Positions 26,947-36,110 of a DNA stretch of 64,000 nt are shown here, piece by piece. The number at the start of each line of letters is the position of its first letter. Position 1 is the stretch's first letter. The notes beneath the pieces are model-generated. The model was not told the DNA's origin, searched no databases, and saw only the letters and a program-made list of their open reading frames with translations. The position numbers and the translations under genes are program-made. The stretch covers positions 119,767 to 183,766 of the forward strand of contig NZ_JAASRU010000005.1 of NCBI RefSeq assembly GCF_011761495.1, written 5' to 3'. Source of the stretch: Alkalibacillus almallahensis (GTDB taxonomy: Bacteria > Bacillota > Bacilli > Bacillales > Alkalibacillaceae).

Positions 26947-28302
26947 TTAAATGCCCAATAGAGACGTGATCATAATAATTAATAACACAATTGGAGCAAT
27001 AAAACGAATAATCGCTAACCAAATGACCTGCAGAATCGGTGTTTCAATTTCACTGAATTGAACGGCCTTCTCACGCGTTAAATACCAACCAACAAAAATG
27101 GCCATTAATAAGCCTCCAAGTGGCAAAATAACATTAGCCGTAATATTATCCATTATATCGAGAATATTATTGCCGTTCACTTGAATATGACTCCAAATAC
27201 CAAAGCCTAGTGAAGCCGCAATACCTAATACGAAAATAATCGATCCAGCAATGAATGTTGCTGCTTTTCTAGTGAAACCAAGCGTTCGGTGAATGTAAGC
27301 AACGGGTAATTCGAGTAATGACAAGGCAGATGAAAGAGCCGCCATCGTCAATAACACGAAGAAGATTATACCGATGACACCACCTGCTGGCATGCTTTCA
27401 AAAATGCTTGGTAAGATAATAAACACTAATGGTGGCCCTGATTGTGGTTCTACACCAAAACTAAATACGGCTGTGAACACCATAATACCTGCAATCACAG
27501 CAAACAATGTATCTAATAGACCGACACCAACTGTTGCAGCTGGTAATTTATCTTTATCTTTCAAGTAACTGCTGTACGTCAACATGCCGCAAATCCCGAT
27601 ACTTAAAGAGAAAAAGGCTTGCCCTAATGCCATTAGATAAACATTGGGATCGCCAAACTTAGACCAATCAGGTGAAAATAGAAAAGCTAACCCTTCACTC
27701 GCACCGTCTAACGTAAGGCCATAACCCGCCATGAAGACCATAAGCAATGCTAACGCAGGCATCAACACATTATTGGCTTTTTCAATACCTGAACCAATAC
27801 CACGCCTTACAATGACAATTGTCACAATTAAAAATAATGCTTGCCAAAATAAAGGGGCAATAGGGTTAGTAATCCAAGCATCAAAAGCTGCCCCAAAACC
27901 GCCATCCGGCTCAGTCCAAAAACTTCCTGTTATATATTGATATAAATAAAATAAAGACCAACCTGATACAACACTATAGAAACTTAAAATTAAAATACCG
28001 CCAATAACACCCATAATGCCCGTTATATGCCATTTAGTGTTAGGGGCTAATTTTTTAAACGAACCGACGGCATCCATTTTACCAGCTTTACCAATACTGA
28101 ATTCTGTAAGTAATAGTGGGATTCCGATTAACAATACAAAAGCAAGATATATAAGTAAAAACGTCGCACCGCCACTTTCACCTGCAACATAAGAAAAGCG
28201 CCAAATATTACCTAAACCTACCGCTGATCCCATAGCTGCAAGCATGAAACCAAATCTTGATTTCCATTGATCATGGCCAATGCCACTTTGTTGACTCATC
28301 AT
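26947..28302 (-). CDS. Sodium-dependent transporter, NSS/SNF family
   Basis: A LeuT-fold Na+ symporter, probably for an amino acid. About 450 residues with 11-12 helices. The TM1 motif GSAVGLGNIWRFSYVAGESGGATF holds the unwound substrate- and sodium-binding segment; SFYSVVSGWSLFYL is TM3. It resembles B. subtilis YocR/YhdH. Starts at 28308 (GTG), 28302 or 28299 are all possible; TAGGAGTG sits just upstream. It leads the ywdI-ywdK group with a 32-bp gap. The substrate is not predictable from sequence. Confidence 0.92.
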   Translation of the reverse strand: MMSQQSGIGHDQWKSRFGFMLAAMGSAVGLGNIWRFSYVAGESGGATFLLIYLAFVLLIGIPLLLTEFSIGKAGKMDAVGSFKKLAPNTKWHITGIMGVIGGILILSFYSVVSGWSLFYLYQYITGSFWTEPDGGFGAAFDAWITNPIAPLFWQALFLIVTIVIVRRGIGSGIEKANNVLMPALALLMVFMAGYGLTLDGASEGLAFLFSPDWSKFGDPNVYLMALGQAFFSLSIGICGMLTYSSYLKDKDKLPAATVGVGLLDTLFAVIAGIMVFTAVFSFGVEPQSGPPLVFIILPSIFESMPAGGVIGIIFFVLLTMAALSSALSLLELPVAYIHRTLGFTRKAATFIAGSIIFVLGIAASLGFGIWSHIQVNGNNILDIMDNITANVILPLGGLLMAIFVGWYLTREKAVQFSEIETPILQVIWLAIIRFIAPIVLLIIMITSLLGI

Positions 28303-28423
28303 GTTCACTCCTAACTCATCATTATCATTAGTTTATCATACTGACAAAGAAATATGATTGTTCATTTTACCACTCCAACCCTTTTATGTGTCAATACTTT
28401 AAACCGATAAAATTATGTCGTAT

Positions 28424-28460
28424 AAAAATACACTGCTTAATGACCACAGACGCAGTGTAT
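28424..28460 (-). terminator. Terminator after the 42-residue gene
   Basis: A perfect 9-bp stem (28428-28436 with 28452-28460), a 15-nt loop and five T residues on the minus strand. It lies 20 bp after the stop codon of the short gene and marks that gene as a separate transcript. Confidence 0.85.
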
Positions 28461-28479
28461 CAGGGAGTTGTTTTTATGA

Positions 28480-28608
28480 CTAACTAATATTACTCTTCTT
28501 TTCTTGATCACACATCCAATAGACTAAATGCTTCTCTTTATCTTTTAAATCTCTACCTAATTCTAACTCGAATTGACTCACCCAACGCTCGTATTCCTTA
28601 TTAATCAA
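28480..28608 (-). CDS. Small charged protein, 42 residues, unknown
   Basis: An open frame with TTG start at 28608, nine bases after an AGGGGG site, and TAG stop at 28480-28482. The product is rich in Lys, Glu and Asp, contains YERWVSQFELELGRDLKDKE and HLVYWMCDQEKK, and has the composition of a real folded or helical small protein. It is followed by its own terminator. No membrane helix or signal peptide. Not recognised. The remaining parts of the 28303-28847 gap hold nothing else but the yjiH promoter. Confidence 0.65.
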   Translation of the reverse strand: MINKEYERWVSQFELELGRDLKDKEKHLVYWMCDQEKKSNIS

Positions 28609-28751
28609 TCCCAAGAACCCCCTATATAACTTTCTCGTTATACTATGAAGAACACAAAATACATTATACTACAGACTTATTCACTGGTAAACAGTTTTTT
28701 GAAAATTAGCAATGTTATGTTCATATAATAAACTTTATGTTATCATTCAAA

Positions 28752-28779
28752 TTGACAGGCAATTACTAATATTTATTTT
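28752..28779 (+). promoter_or_regulatory. Probable sigma-A promoter of the YjiH gene
   Basis: A perfect TTGACA at 28752-28757 and TATTTT at 28774-28779 are separated by 16 bp, about 70 bp before the gene. Confidence 0.45.
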
Positions 28780-28847
28780 ATCTTTTTGCATGTTGTTGCA
28801 TAATCATGAATGTGTCATAATGTAAGCGACTAAGGAGGTAGACTTCC

Positions 28848-30203
28848 ATGAGCGATAATGCAATTCATATAAAGTATCATTTGAAATTTATTATCTTGTC
28901 ATTGATCGGGGTTTTCTTATTCATGACACCCATTCAATACAAGGGGCAAACGAATATACCCGTTGCTGTTTTAGCTGAAGAACTTCAAGTTTTCTTAGGA
29001 CATGGTACAACCTTACTTGTCTTATTATTAATTTGTATATCAGCTATCGGATCATTAATTATAACAATCACTAAGAAAAATCAAATTCCTGAAGATACAT
29101 TATTAGGCCGTTTATTTAACGTTGGCCCCGTTTGGCTCACCATTCGCTTAATCGGGATGATTATCGCGATCATAACCTATTTCGAATTAGGTTGGGGAGC
29201 GATCTATAATGGAGAAAACGGTGGCATGCTGTTAAGCGACGACGGCTTGCTCAGTTTCTTATTAACTGTCTTTCTATTTGCAGGCTTACTATTACCATTA
29301 CTCTTAAACTTCGGTCTAATGGAGTTAATTGGTTCATTATTCACGAAAATTATGCGCCCGTTATTTAAGTTGCCAGGTCGATCAACAGTCGATAATTTAA
29401 CGTCTTGGTTCGGTGATGGCACAGTCGGTGTCCTATTAACCAATCAACAATATGAACAAGGCTATTATACAAAACGTGAAGCGGCTGTCATCGGAACGAC
29501 TTTCTCTGTTGTCTCGATTACATTTACAATTTCGATCATTCAACAAGTTGATTTGATGAATATGTTCTTACCATTATACGGAACCATTTTTGTAGCTGGT
29601 TTAGTGGCCGCTTTGATCATGCCACGCATTCCACCATTATCACGGATTCCAGATGAATTATATCAAGAACAATCAGAACAACTCGACGAATCGATTCCTA
29701 AAGGCTATAACGTCTTTTCATGGGGCTATAAACAATCAGTTGAGCGCGCCAAACAGTCACCTGGTATAGCGGGTTATCTGAAGTTGGCTACTAAAAATGT
29801 ACTCGACATGTGGATTGGTGTATTACCAATCGTTATGGCAGTCGGAACCATTGGGTTAGTCGTTGCCAATACGACGCCTGTATTCACTTGGCTTGGCGTG
29901 CCTTTTGTTCCACTATTAGAACTGATGCAAATCCCTGAAGCTAAAGCCGCTTCAGAAACGATATTAATTGGTTTTACGGATATGTTTTTACCGGCATTAT
30001 TAATTGAGTCCGTCGCCAGTGATATGACACGCTTTGTTATTGCCGCATTGAGTGTAGTGCAGTTGATTTATTTATCAGAAGTCGGGGGCGTTTTACTCGC
30101 TTCAAACGTTCCTATTAATTTCAAACGACTGATTGTCATTTTCTTATTACGTACATTGATTACACTACCAGTCATTGTAGCCATGGCTCATATTATTTTT
30201 TAA
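28848..30203 (+). CDS. YjiH family membrane protein (Gate domain)
   Basis: A 451-residue polytopic membrane protein with about ten helices. It belongs to the nucleoside-recognition (Gate) domain group related to concentrative nucleoside carriers and spore maturation SpmA/B. LPGRSTVDNLTSWFGDGTVGVLLTNQQYEQGYYTKREA and GFTDMFLPALL are the characteristic loops. AAGGAGG lies 9 bp before the ATG. It is monocistronic, with a promoter upstream and a terminator downstream. The transported solute, if any, is unknown. Confidence 0.87.
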   Translation: MSDNAIHIKYHLKFIILSLIGVFLFMTPIQYKGQTNIPVAVLAEELQVFLGHGTTLLVLLLICISAIGSLIITITKKNQIPEDTLLGRLFNVGPVWLTIRLIGMIIAIITYFELGWGAIYNGENGGMLLSDDGLLSFLLTVFLFAGLLLPLLLNFGLMELIGSLFTKIMRPLFKLPGRSTVDNLTSWFGDGTVGVLLTNQQYEQGYYTKREAAVIGTTFSVVSITFTISIIQQVDLMNMFLPLYGTIFVAGLVAALIMPRIPPLSRIPDELYQEQSEQLDESIPKGYNVFSWGYKQSVERAKQSPGIAGYLKLATKNVLDMWIGVLPIVMAVGTIGLVVANTTPVFTWLGVPFVPLLELMQIPEAKAASETILIGFTDMFLPALLIESVASDMTRFVIAALSVVQLIYLSEVGGVLLASNVPINFKRLIVIFLLRTLITLPVIVAMAHIIF

Positions 30204-30208
30204 ACACA

Positions 30209-30246
30209 AAAGCCGGGTGATTTAAATTAAAATCACCCGGCTTTTT
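30209..30246. terminator. Bidirectional terminator
   Basis: AAGCCGGGTGATTT/AAATCACCCGGCTT arms are flanked by A and T runs between the convergent yjiH and XRE-TPR genes. Confidence 0.93.
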
Positions 30247-30263
30247 GTATTTCAAACATTATT

Positions 30264-31499
30264 TTACAACAGAAAATCATCTGATGCATATTTAAAACAT
30301 TCAGCAGCGCGTTTATATTTTTTCCGTTCAAATAATAATGTGCCACATAAATAATGATAATGTTTTAACTCAACGGCTTCTCCATTCTTCTCAAAAAACG
30401 GTATAACATCCTGCTCTAAATACGCCATTAATTCTTCTTCTTGCCCATCCAGACGATAATCTAACACGCGAAATTTCATATCGTAATGTGGATGCTCATA
30501 TCGATCAGCCACTAACAACCCGTTCTGGATATGTTCTTTAGCTTTCTGAGCATCATCTTCAATCATGGCAATATAGGCAAGCCAATACCTTGAATTCAAA
30601 AAATCCATTTCAATTGTATCGAAGCTCAGTGCCGTATTAAACGACTTCTTCGCTTGTTCATACTCCTGTTTGCGAAAATGAATATACCCGATGTGGTGAT
30701 GGATATTTGCCCGCGTCTTATCTAACAAATGCTCCCCGTCTACTTCTAATAACTGATTGAAATATGTTTCAGCTGAATAGAAGTCTCCCACTAAACTGTA
30801 ATTCAAACCCAAGACAATTTGACAATCAATCATTCGAACATAAAACAGTTTTTCTTGAAATATAGTAAAAGCCATTTGTGCATACTTATTCGAAACAACA
30901 ATATTACTCATCTGGCTATAAACGGTCGCCATCGTTAAATACAATTCGGCATCAGGTTGATCTTGTGCTAGAGTGTTAGCTTCTTCAAGCTGTTCAATCG
31001 CATGACTGTACATGCCTTTTCGCTGGTAATATAGCCCTGTAAATTTGTAATAACTAAAAGCGTCACAAGCTAAATATAGCGATTCTCTTTTTTGTAGATA
31101 ATCAAATTGATTGGTTGCATCTAGTAATCGATCTTTCAACAAATAATAGCCTAGTAAAGCCAAATCATATAAACATTGGTCAGATAAAGCTTCAATCTGA
31201 TCAATGTCCCTAAAAATAGCAGGAGATTGTTTGTCCACTTCTATAATATGAAAAATATGTATTTCATAAAGCCACTGAGATATGGCCTTATGAAATGTAG
31301 GATCTGACTCTGCAATAAATGGTGTTGAATTCATACTTAATCGACGACAAATTGATTCGATTGTCTGTCGGTGAGGTTCAGCTTTTCCATTTTCTAATTT
31401 GCTTAAATAAGCCACCGAACAAATTTCTTCGGCTAACTGGTCCTGTGTTAGCCCCTGATTCGTTCGGTGGACTTTAAGCGCTTGTCCTAATACGCTCAT
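30264..31499 (-). CDS. XRE-family regulator with TPR domain
   Basis: An N-terminal helix-turn-helix (LKVHRTNQGLTQDQLAEEICSVAYLSKLENGK, about residues 7-60) is followed by about 340 residues of tetratricopeptide-like helical repeats. This is the layout of the RNPP group (PlcR, NprR, Rap-like), in which the TPR domain often senses a secreted peptide. 411 residues from the ATG at 31499, with AGGTGA before it; the frame can also start at the GTG directly after the aminopeptidase stop. No small export-peptide gene is seen downstream before the terminator, so the ligand is open. Confidence 0.85.
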   Translation of the reverse strand: MSVLGQALKVHRTNQGLTQDQLAEEICSVAYLSKLENGKAEPHRQTIESICRRLSMNSTPFIAESDPTFHKAISQWLYEIHIFHIIEVDKQSPAIFRDIDQIEALSDQCLYDLALLGYYLLKDRLLDATNQFDYLQKRESLYLACDAFSYYKFTGLYYQRKGMYSHAIEQLEEANTLAQDQPDAELYLTMATVYSQMSNIVVSNKYAQMAFTIFQEKLFYVRMIDCQIVLGLNYSLVGDFYSAETYFNQLLEVDGEHLLDKTRANIHHHIGYIHFRKQEYEQAKKSFNTALSFDTIEMDFLNSRYWLAYIAMIEDDAQKAKEHIQNGLLVADRYEHPHYDMKFRVLDYRLDGQEEELMAYLEQDVIPFFEKNGEAVELKHYHYLCGTLLFERKKYKRAAECFKYASDDFLL

Positions 31500-31508
31500 C
31501 GCTTTCAC

Positions 31509-32750
31509 CTAGCGGGGAATTGCCCACTCACCATTTTCAATAATCGGTTCTTTTTCTCCGTCAGCTGTTACACCATAAACCGTTAAGTCAGCTGAGCCAA
31601 CCATGAAATCTTCATGAATGATGCTTGAATTGACACCAATTTCGCTTAACTCAGCATCACTCATCTTCTCACCGTTCTGTACATTAGTTGGGTAAGCTGA
31701 GCCTAATGCTAAGTGGCATGAAGCATTTTCATCATAAAGTGTGTTGAAAAACACTAGGTCTGATTGTGAAATTGGAGATGAATGTGGTACTAAGGCAACT
31801 TCACCTAAATATTTAGCTCCTTCATCTGAATCTAGAAGATGTCTAAAGGTTTCTTCACCAGTACCAGCTTTCATATCAACCACTTGCCCGTCTTTGAACG
31901 TTAATTCAAAATCATCGATTAAGTTTCCATTATAATTAAGTGGTTTCGAATTCTTCACCGTTCCGTTGACGCCACGGTAATCTGGAGCTGTAAAGACTTC
32001 TTCTGTTGGCATATTTGGATTAAATGAAGCACCTGTTTCTGCAACAGCTCCACCACCAGCCCAGACGTGATTTTCTGGTAATTTAACAGTTAAATCAACA
32101 TAGTCTGATTGATACTCTAAATGGTCGTATTGCTTTTCATTTAAGAAATCGCGAATCTCAAATAACGTTTCGTTGTGTTTCTTCCAAGCTGCAATTGGGT
32201 CTTCTTGATCCACACGAACAATACTAAAGATTTGCTCCCATAAATCATTCACCGCTTGCTCGCCATTATCCGAGTTAAATACTTTCTTCGCCCATTTTTC
32301 AGTTGGGACTGATACGATAGACCACTGGATTTTATCGTTAATAATATACTTCTTATAATCTTTCATCGCTTCACTACGTGCTTTATTTGCTTTAGCAACG
32401 CGTTCAGCATCAATGCCTTCTAGTAAATCTGGATTAGGCGCTAAGATATTCAATACAGCACCACCATCCTGTGCATGGCCTAATACGCGCTCGATTTGCC
32501 ATTTCGGGACATTTTCTAAAACGCTAAGTGGTTCACTCTCATAACGTTTACGTGTTAGCACCTCATCTGCCCAGTTGACTTGCACATTCTCAGCACCAGC
32601 TGCATAGGCTTCGTCAACCACATGGTGTACATATTCTCGCGCTTCAAGTGGTGCGTTAATTAAAAGAGCTTGCCCTTCTTGAATATTAACACCCATTTGA
32701 ACTGCTAATTTTGCATACTTGGTTAATTGTTCCGACGTTGGAAAAGCCAT
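31509..32750 (-). CDS. M29 family aminopeptidase (AmpS-like)
   Basis: A metal-dependent peptidase that removes N-terminal residues in the cytoplasm. 413 residues from the ATG at 32750, which has AAGGAG 8 bp upstream. Conserved metal-ligand regions are MPTEEVFTAPD, EVALVPHSSPISQS, NASCHLALG and IHEDFMVGSADL. These match thermophilic aminopeptidase T and AmpS. The gene ends directly at the XRE-TPR gene, so the two are probably co-transcribed. It could process peptides brought in by either Opp-type importer. Confidence 0.93.
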   Translation of the reverse strand: MAFPTSEQLTKYAKLAVQMGVNIQEGQALLINAPLEAREYVHHVVDEAYAAGAENVQVNWADEVLTRKRYESEPLSVLENVPKWQIERVLGHAQDGGAVLNILAPNPDLLEGIDAERVAKANKARSEAMKDYKKYIINDKIQWSIVSVPTEKWAKKVFNSDNGEQAVNDLWEQIFSIVRVDQEDPIAAWKKHNETLFEIRDFLNEKQYDHLEYQSDYVDLTVKLPENHVWAGGGAVAETGASFNPNMPTEEVFTAPDYRGVNGTVKNSKPLNYNGNLIDDFELTFKDGQVVDMKAGTGEETFRHLLDSDEGAKYLGEVALVPHSSPISQSDLVFFNTLYDENASCHLALGSAYPTNVQNGEKMSDAELSEIGVNSSIIHEDFMVGSADLTVYGVTADGEKEPIIENGEWAIPR

Positions 32751-32836
32751 TACTTCCACTCCTTCTTCAATGTTCGACAAATCTATTATTTCATATTTTC
32801 AAACGATTAAAAAGTTATCTGCCAAAATTTTCACCC

Positions 32837-33931
32837 TCATAAAGATGCATAGGGCTTCGCTTCTTCTACCCAATGACGCACACGATGATAACTCTCTTCA
32901 AAAAATGTTTCACTTAATGCCTCACGGTAAATCGTTTCAAACTCGTGTTGCTTCTCATGTAACTTATATAACTGTGTTCTCGCTTCAGCCATCTCATCTT
33001 GGTACATTTGTTTATATTTAATTAATTTTTCACGGTGCAAGGCATCAGGATGACCATCTATAAATCGTTCATAAACATCAAATATTAAATCACCTTGGCG
33101 AACGGGTTTATGTTGATGAGGAGGTGTTGCATCAAAAATTGCAAAATTAAGTTCTCGAACAATCACCATATCCAAACTGCCCGGGTCAAATCCACAGTGA
33201 TACACTTCAACATCAAAGCCACGATCATGAGCTTCATGAGCAATCTTTCTTAACATCGTCGATTTTCCTGTTCCTGAACGACCTTTAATGAAATAACGAT
33301 TGGTTATATCATCGGTCAAATCTAGGACATAATCTACAGGTCCATCTGGTGTCGCAGCTCCTAAATATCGATGCTTAACCGAAGCAATGCGGTCTTGCTG
33401 TTTATCTTTTAATAAGGCATCCATTAATTCAGTCGTATGTTCATTGGCTCGTCGAATATTTAAATAGTCACTATAAACTGATTCAACTTTTTCATGATGA
33501 TCAAGTGCCCGTTCAAAATGCTGTATCGCTGTATAGTGAATATCATGAATCGTTTTTTTCAGATCCAACAACTGCTGGTGATGCTTATTCAATCGATTCA
33601 ATTCATACCCATCACCAAAATAGATGAGATGCTCTTTTAATCCCGGAAGTGACAAACGCTTTTGTTGCATCTTCGTCCGATCAAAAATACCAATTCGGTA
33701 ATCTGGTAAAATGACCGCTTCAAAACATGTTGGCATCAAATGACTTCGAACAGTCTCGACATCCGTCAAACTTGAATAATCATTTGCCAATCGCTCGAGT
33801 AATGGACTTATAATCGTTGTAAAACCACCATCTAAATAAATAACATGGTCTAATTGCTCAACTGCATTGTCATAAAACTGCACATACCCTTTTGCTGTTG
33901 TTCCACCCATGAAATAATCGAATTGTGCCAT
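32837..33931 (-). CDS. P-loop NTPase, PRK06851-like
   Basis: A 364-residue protein of a Firmicute family whose members carry two tandem P-loop domains. The second Walker A is intact (GRSGTGKSTML, near residue 220), followed by VEVYHCGFDPGSLDMVIVRELNFAIFD. The first half keeps the flanking family motifs (GGTTAKGYVQFYD and the FEAVILPDYRIGIFD counterpart), but its P-loop position reads DGGFTTIIS and cannot bind nucleotide phosphate in the usual way. GAAGGAGGGG precedes the ATG. Role unknown. It lies between the TerC-type exporter and the aminopeptidase, probably in one transcript. Confidence 0.8.
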   Translation of the reverse strand: MAQFDYFMGGTTAKGYVQFYDNAVEQLDHVIYLDGGFTTIISPLLERLANDYSSLTDVETVRSHLMPTCFEAVILPDYRIGIFDRTKMQQKRLSLPGLKEHLIYFGDGYELNRLNKHHQQLLDLKKTIHDIHYTAIQHFERALDHHEKVESVYSDYLNIRRANEHTTELMDALLKDKQQDRIASVKHRYLGAATPDGPVDYVLDLTDDITNRYFIKGRSGTGKSTMLRKIAHEAHDRGFDVEVYHCGFDPGSLDMVIVRELNFAIFDATPPHQHKPVRQGDLIFDVYERFIDGHPDALHREKLIKYKQMYQDEMAEARTQLYKLHEKQHEFETIYREALSETFFEESYHRVRHWVEEAKPYASL

Positions 33932-33990
33932 GACACCCCTCCTTCACTACTATCAACACTATATGTGAAAAAGGCTTGGCACAGAACTGA

Positions 33991-34797
33991 TTATGATTTC
34001 ATTACACTCATCATTTCATCTGTATCAGAATCATCGGGATCTTTTTTGTCACTTGCGAACCAACCTGTTACCGCAATTCCGACTAATACGGCATAAAAGA
34101 TAATCTTCCAAAGCGTTGAATGAGCGAAGTCATACGGTATAATGGCTAAATCTTCATGTGCTAAGGTGATAACAAGTAATTTTACACCCACCCAACCAAC
34201 AATCATAAAGGCGGCTGTTTCTAACCCTGGGCGTCGTTTAATCAACTTCACGAAATATGTGGCGGCAAATCTCATAATAATGACGCCAATCAGCCCACCA
34301 AATAAGATCACGAGAAATTGGCCACCATCCATTCCACCAATCGCTGGAATAGGCGTTGGCGGTAGTGCCATGGCGATTGCTACAGCAGCTAATATAGAAT
34401 CAACGGCAAAGGCAATATCCGCAAATTCCACTTTGACGACCGTCATCCAAAAGCCTGCGCCGTCCGTTTTTTCAGCTTTTTTCTTTTTGTCCTCTTCATT
34501 GTCACGCCTTAAAATAAATTTCTTCACTAAATGATTACCCGCTATAAAAAATAAATATAAAGCTCCTAAACCTTGTATAAACCAAAAATCAACTAGCAAT
34601 GAAATTATAAATAAAGATCCAACTCGAAAGATGAAAGCACCTAGTAACCCATAAAACAATGCTTTTTTCCGTTGTTTTTCAGGTAAATGTTTAACCATGA
34701 TCGCCAATACCATGGCGTTATCAGCTGCTAATACTCCTTCTAATACAACTAATATAACTAATACCCAACTATATTCTAATATTAATGACCATTCCAT
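33991..34797 (-). CDS. TerC family metal exporter (YceF/YkoY-like)
   Basis: A 268-residue membrane protein with seven or more helices. The acidic motifs EGVLAADNAMVLA in the first helix and EFADIAFAVDSILAA in the middle hold the conserved Asp/Glu residues thought to bind metal. TerC proteins of this type in Bacillus export manganese to load secreted enzymes. A charged lysine-rich loop (RRDNEEDKKKKAEK) splits the two halves. AAGGAGC lies before the ATG. No manganese riboswitch is visible in the 130 bp upstream. Confidence 0.9.
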   Translation of the reverse strand: MEWSLILEYSWVLVILVVLEGVLAADNAMVLAIMVKHLPEKQRKKALFYGLLGAFIFRVGSLFIISLLVDFWFIQGLGALYLFFIAGNHLVKKFILRRDNEEDKKKKAEKTDGAGFWMTVVKVEFADIAFAVDSILAAVAIAMALPPTPIPAIGGMDGGQFLVILFGGLIGVIIMRFAATYFVKLIKRRPGLETAAFMIVGWVGVKLLVITLAHEDLAIIPYDFAHSTLWKIIFYAVLVGIAVTGWFASDKKDPDDSDTDEMMSVMKS

Positions 34798-34871
34798 ATT
34801 TGTCGCTCCTTAATCTTAGGATCACAACGATTAGCTTATCCAGAATGGACATGTTCAATTCCTAAATACAC

Positions 34872-34904
34872 GAAAACAGGCGATACCTATTATGGTATCG
34901 CCTG
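34872..34904 (-). terminator. Terminator of the TRAP operon
   Basis: A perfect 11-bp stem (34877-34887 with 34894-34904), a 6-nt loop, then TTTT on the minus strand. Confidence 0.88.
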
Positions 34905-34926
34905 CATCGTCCACAGATTCACTCTG

Positions 34927-36069
34927 TTATTCGGTATATTCTGCGATTTCTTCTTCAAGCTTATCTAAAATCGCACCATCAACGGTTGATACTTCGTTTC
35001 GGTAGAATTCTCGAACTTCCTTCGCTTCTTCGCGGAAAGTTGCAACTTCTTCATCTGTTAATTCTACAACATCCGTTGGGTTTTCTTCGTCATTTTTAAT
35101 TACTTCTAGATACTCTTCGTTTTGAGCTTTTTGCTCTTCGAATACCCAATCTTGCATTTCTGTTACTGTTTCTTCAACAATTGTTTGAAGTTCTTCATCC
35201 AAACCATTAAACCATTCAGTATTAACGGTTGTCATCGCCACATAGTTATTATGGTTCGACATTGTTAAATAATCTTGAACTTCGTGGAATGAAGCATCAC
35301 CAATGAAGAAAATCGGGTTTTCCTGACCTTCAACGGTACCACGGTCAAGTGCTGTATATAGTTCACCCCAACTCATTTCTTGAGGATTCGCACCATATTG
35401 TTCATAAGATTCCATAATTAATGGTGACGTTTGAACACGCATTTGGAAGTTTTCAAAGTCTTCTGGTGTTTTTAGTGGGTGATCGTTAGACGTCCACTGC
35501 ATAGCACCTTCTGACCAGTAAGCTAGTGGCGTAATACTATGCTCCTCATACTGTTCACGTAAATCTGTATTTAACGCTTCACTATTGTTTAAAATTTCTT
35601 GTGTTGTAGCTTGATCTGTTGGGAACAAGAACTGTAAAGCAAATAATTGGCCTTCATCGACCATGTTTCCTGTGAAACCTGGTGACATAACAGCCATTTC
35701 AACTGTACCTTGCATCAATTGGTCGACTTGGTCTGTTTCACTACCTAGTCCACCAAATTCATACGGCTCAACTGTGATCGCGCCATTTGTCTTTTCAGAA
35801 ATACGTTTACCAAACTCTTCTGCATACACATACTGAACTTGGCCTTCAACTTCTTCTGTTACAAAGCGCCACGTATCTTCTTCAAATTCAGTGTCACCAC
35901 TGTCACTACCGCTATCGCTACTTCCTTCACTATCAGATGATTCTTCTGTATCACCTGAACCATCCCCTTCACTACTTGTGTCGTCACCGCCGCCACAAGC
36001 AGCTAATAAACCTAATGTTAAAAAGATCATTAAAGCTAAGATAAAACTTTTCTTGTTAAAAATGATCAT
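34927..36069 (-). CDS. dctP: TRAP transporter solute-binding lipoprotein (DctP)
   Basis: An extracellular receptor of a tripartite, ATP-independent periplasmic-type importer. A lipoprotein signal ends in LAAC (Cys near residue 25), then a 35-residue Asp/Ser/Glu/Gly linker, then the DctP fold with MRVQTSPLIMESY. The Arg of this motif pairs with the substrate carboxylate in studied relatives. GTVEGQENP follows. 380 residues. It is the third gene after DctQ and DctM, the reverse of the common P-Q-M order. The substrate is probably an organic acid, not further predictable. The GGGGG site sits only two bases before the ATG, which is unusually close. Confidence 0.93.
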   Translation of the reverse strand: MIIFNKKSFILALMIFLTLGLLAACGGGDDTSSEGDGSGDTEESSDSEGSSDSGSDSGDTEFEEDTWRFVTEEVEGQVQYVYAEEFGKRISEKTNGAITVEPYEFGGLGSETDQVDQLMQGTVEMAVMSPGFTGNMVDEGQLFALQFLFPTDQATTQEILNNSEALNTDLREQYEEHSITPLAYWSEGAMQWTSNDHPLKTPEDFENFQMRVQTSPLIMESYEQYGANPQEMSWGELYTALDRGTVEGQENPIFFIGDASFHEVQDYLTMSNHNNYVAMTTVNTEWFNGLDEELQTIVEETVTEMQDWVFEEQKAQNEEYLEVIKNDEENPTDVVELTDEEVATFREEAKEVREFYRNEVSTVDGAILDKLEEEIAEYTE

Positions 36070-36110
36070 TACCCCCTAAATTGTAATTATATAGTGTTTT
36101 AAAGATTCTC

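Noticed and set aside
34798..34871. Manganese (yybP-ykoY) riboswitch before the TerC-type gene
   Set aside because: The leader is too short before the TRAP terminator and has none of the conserved riboswitch loops.
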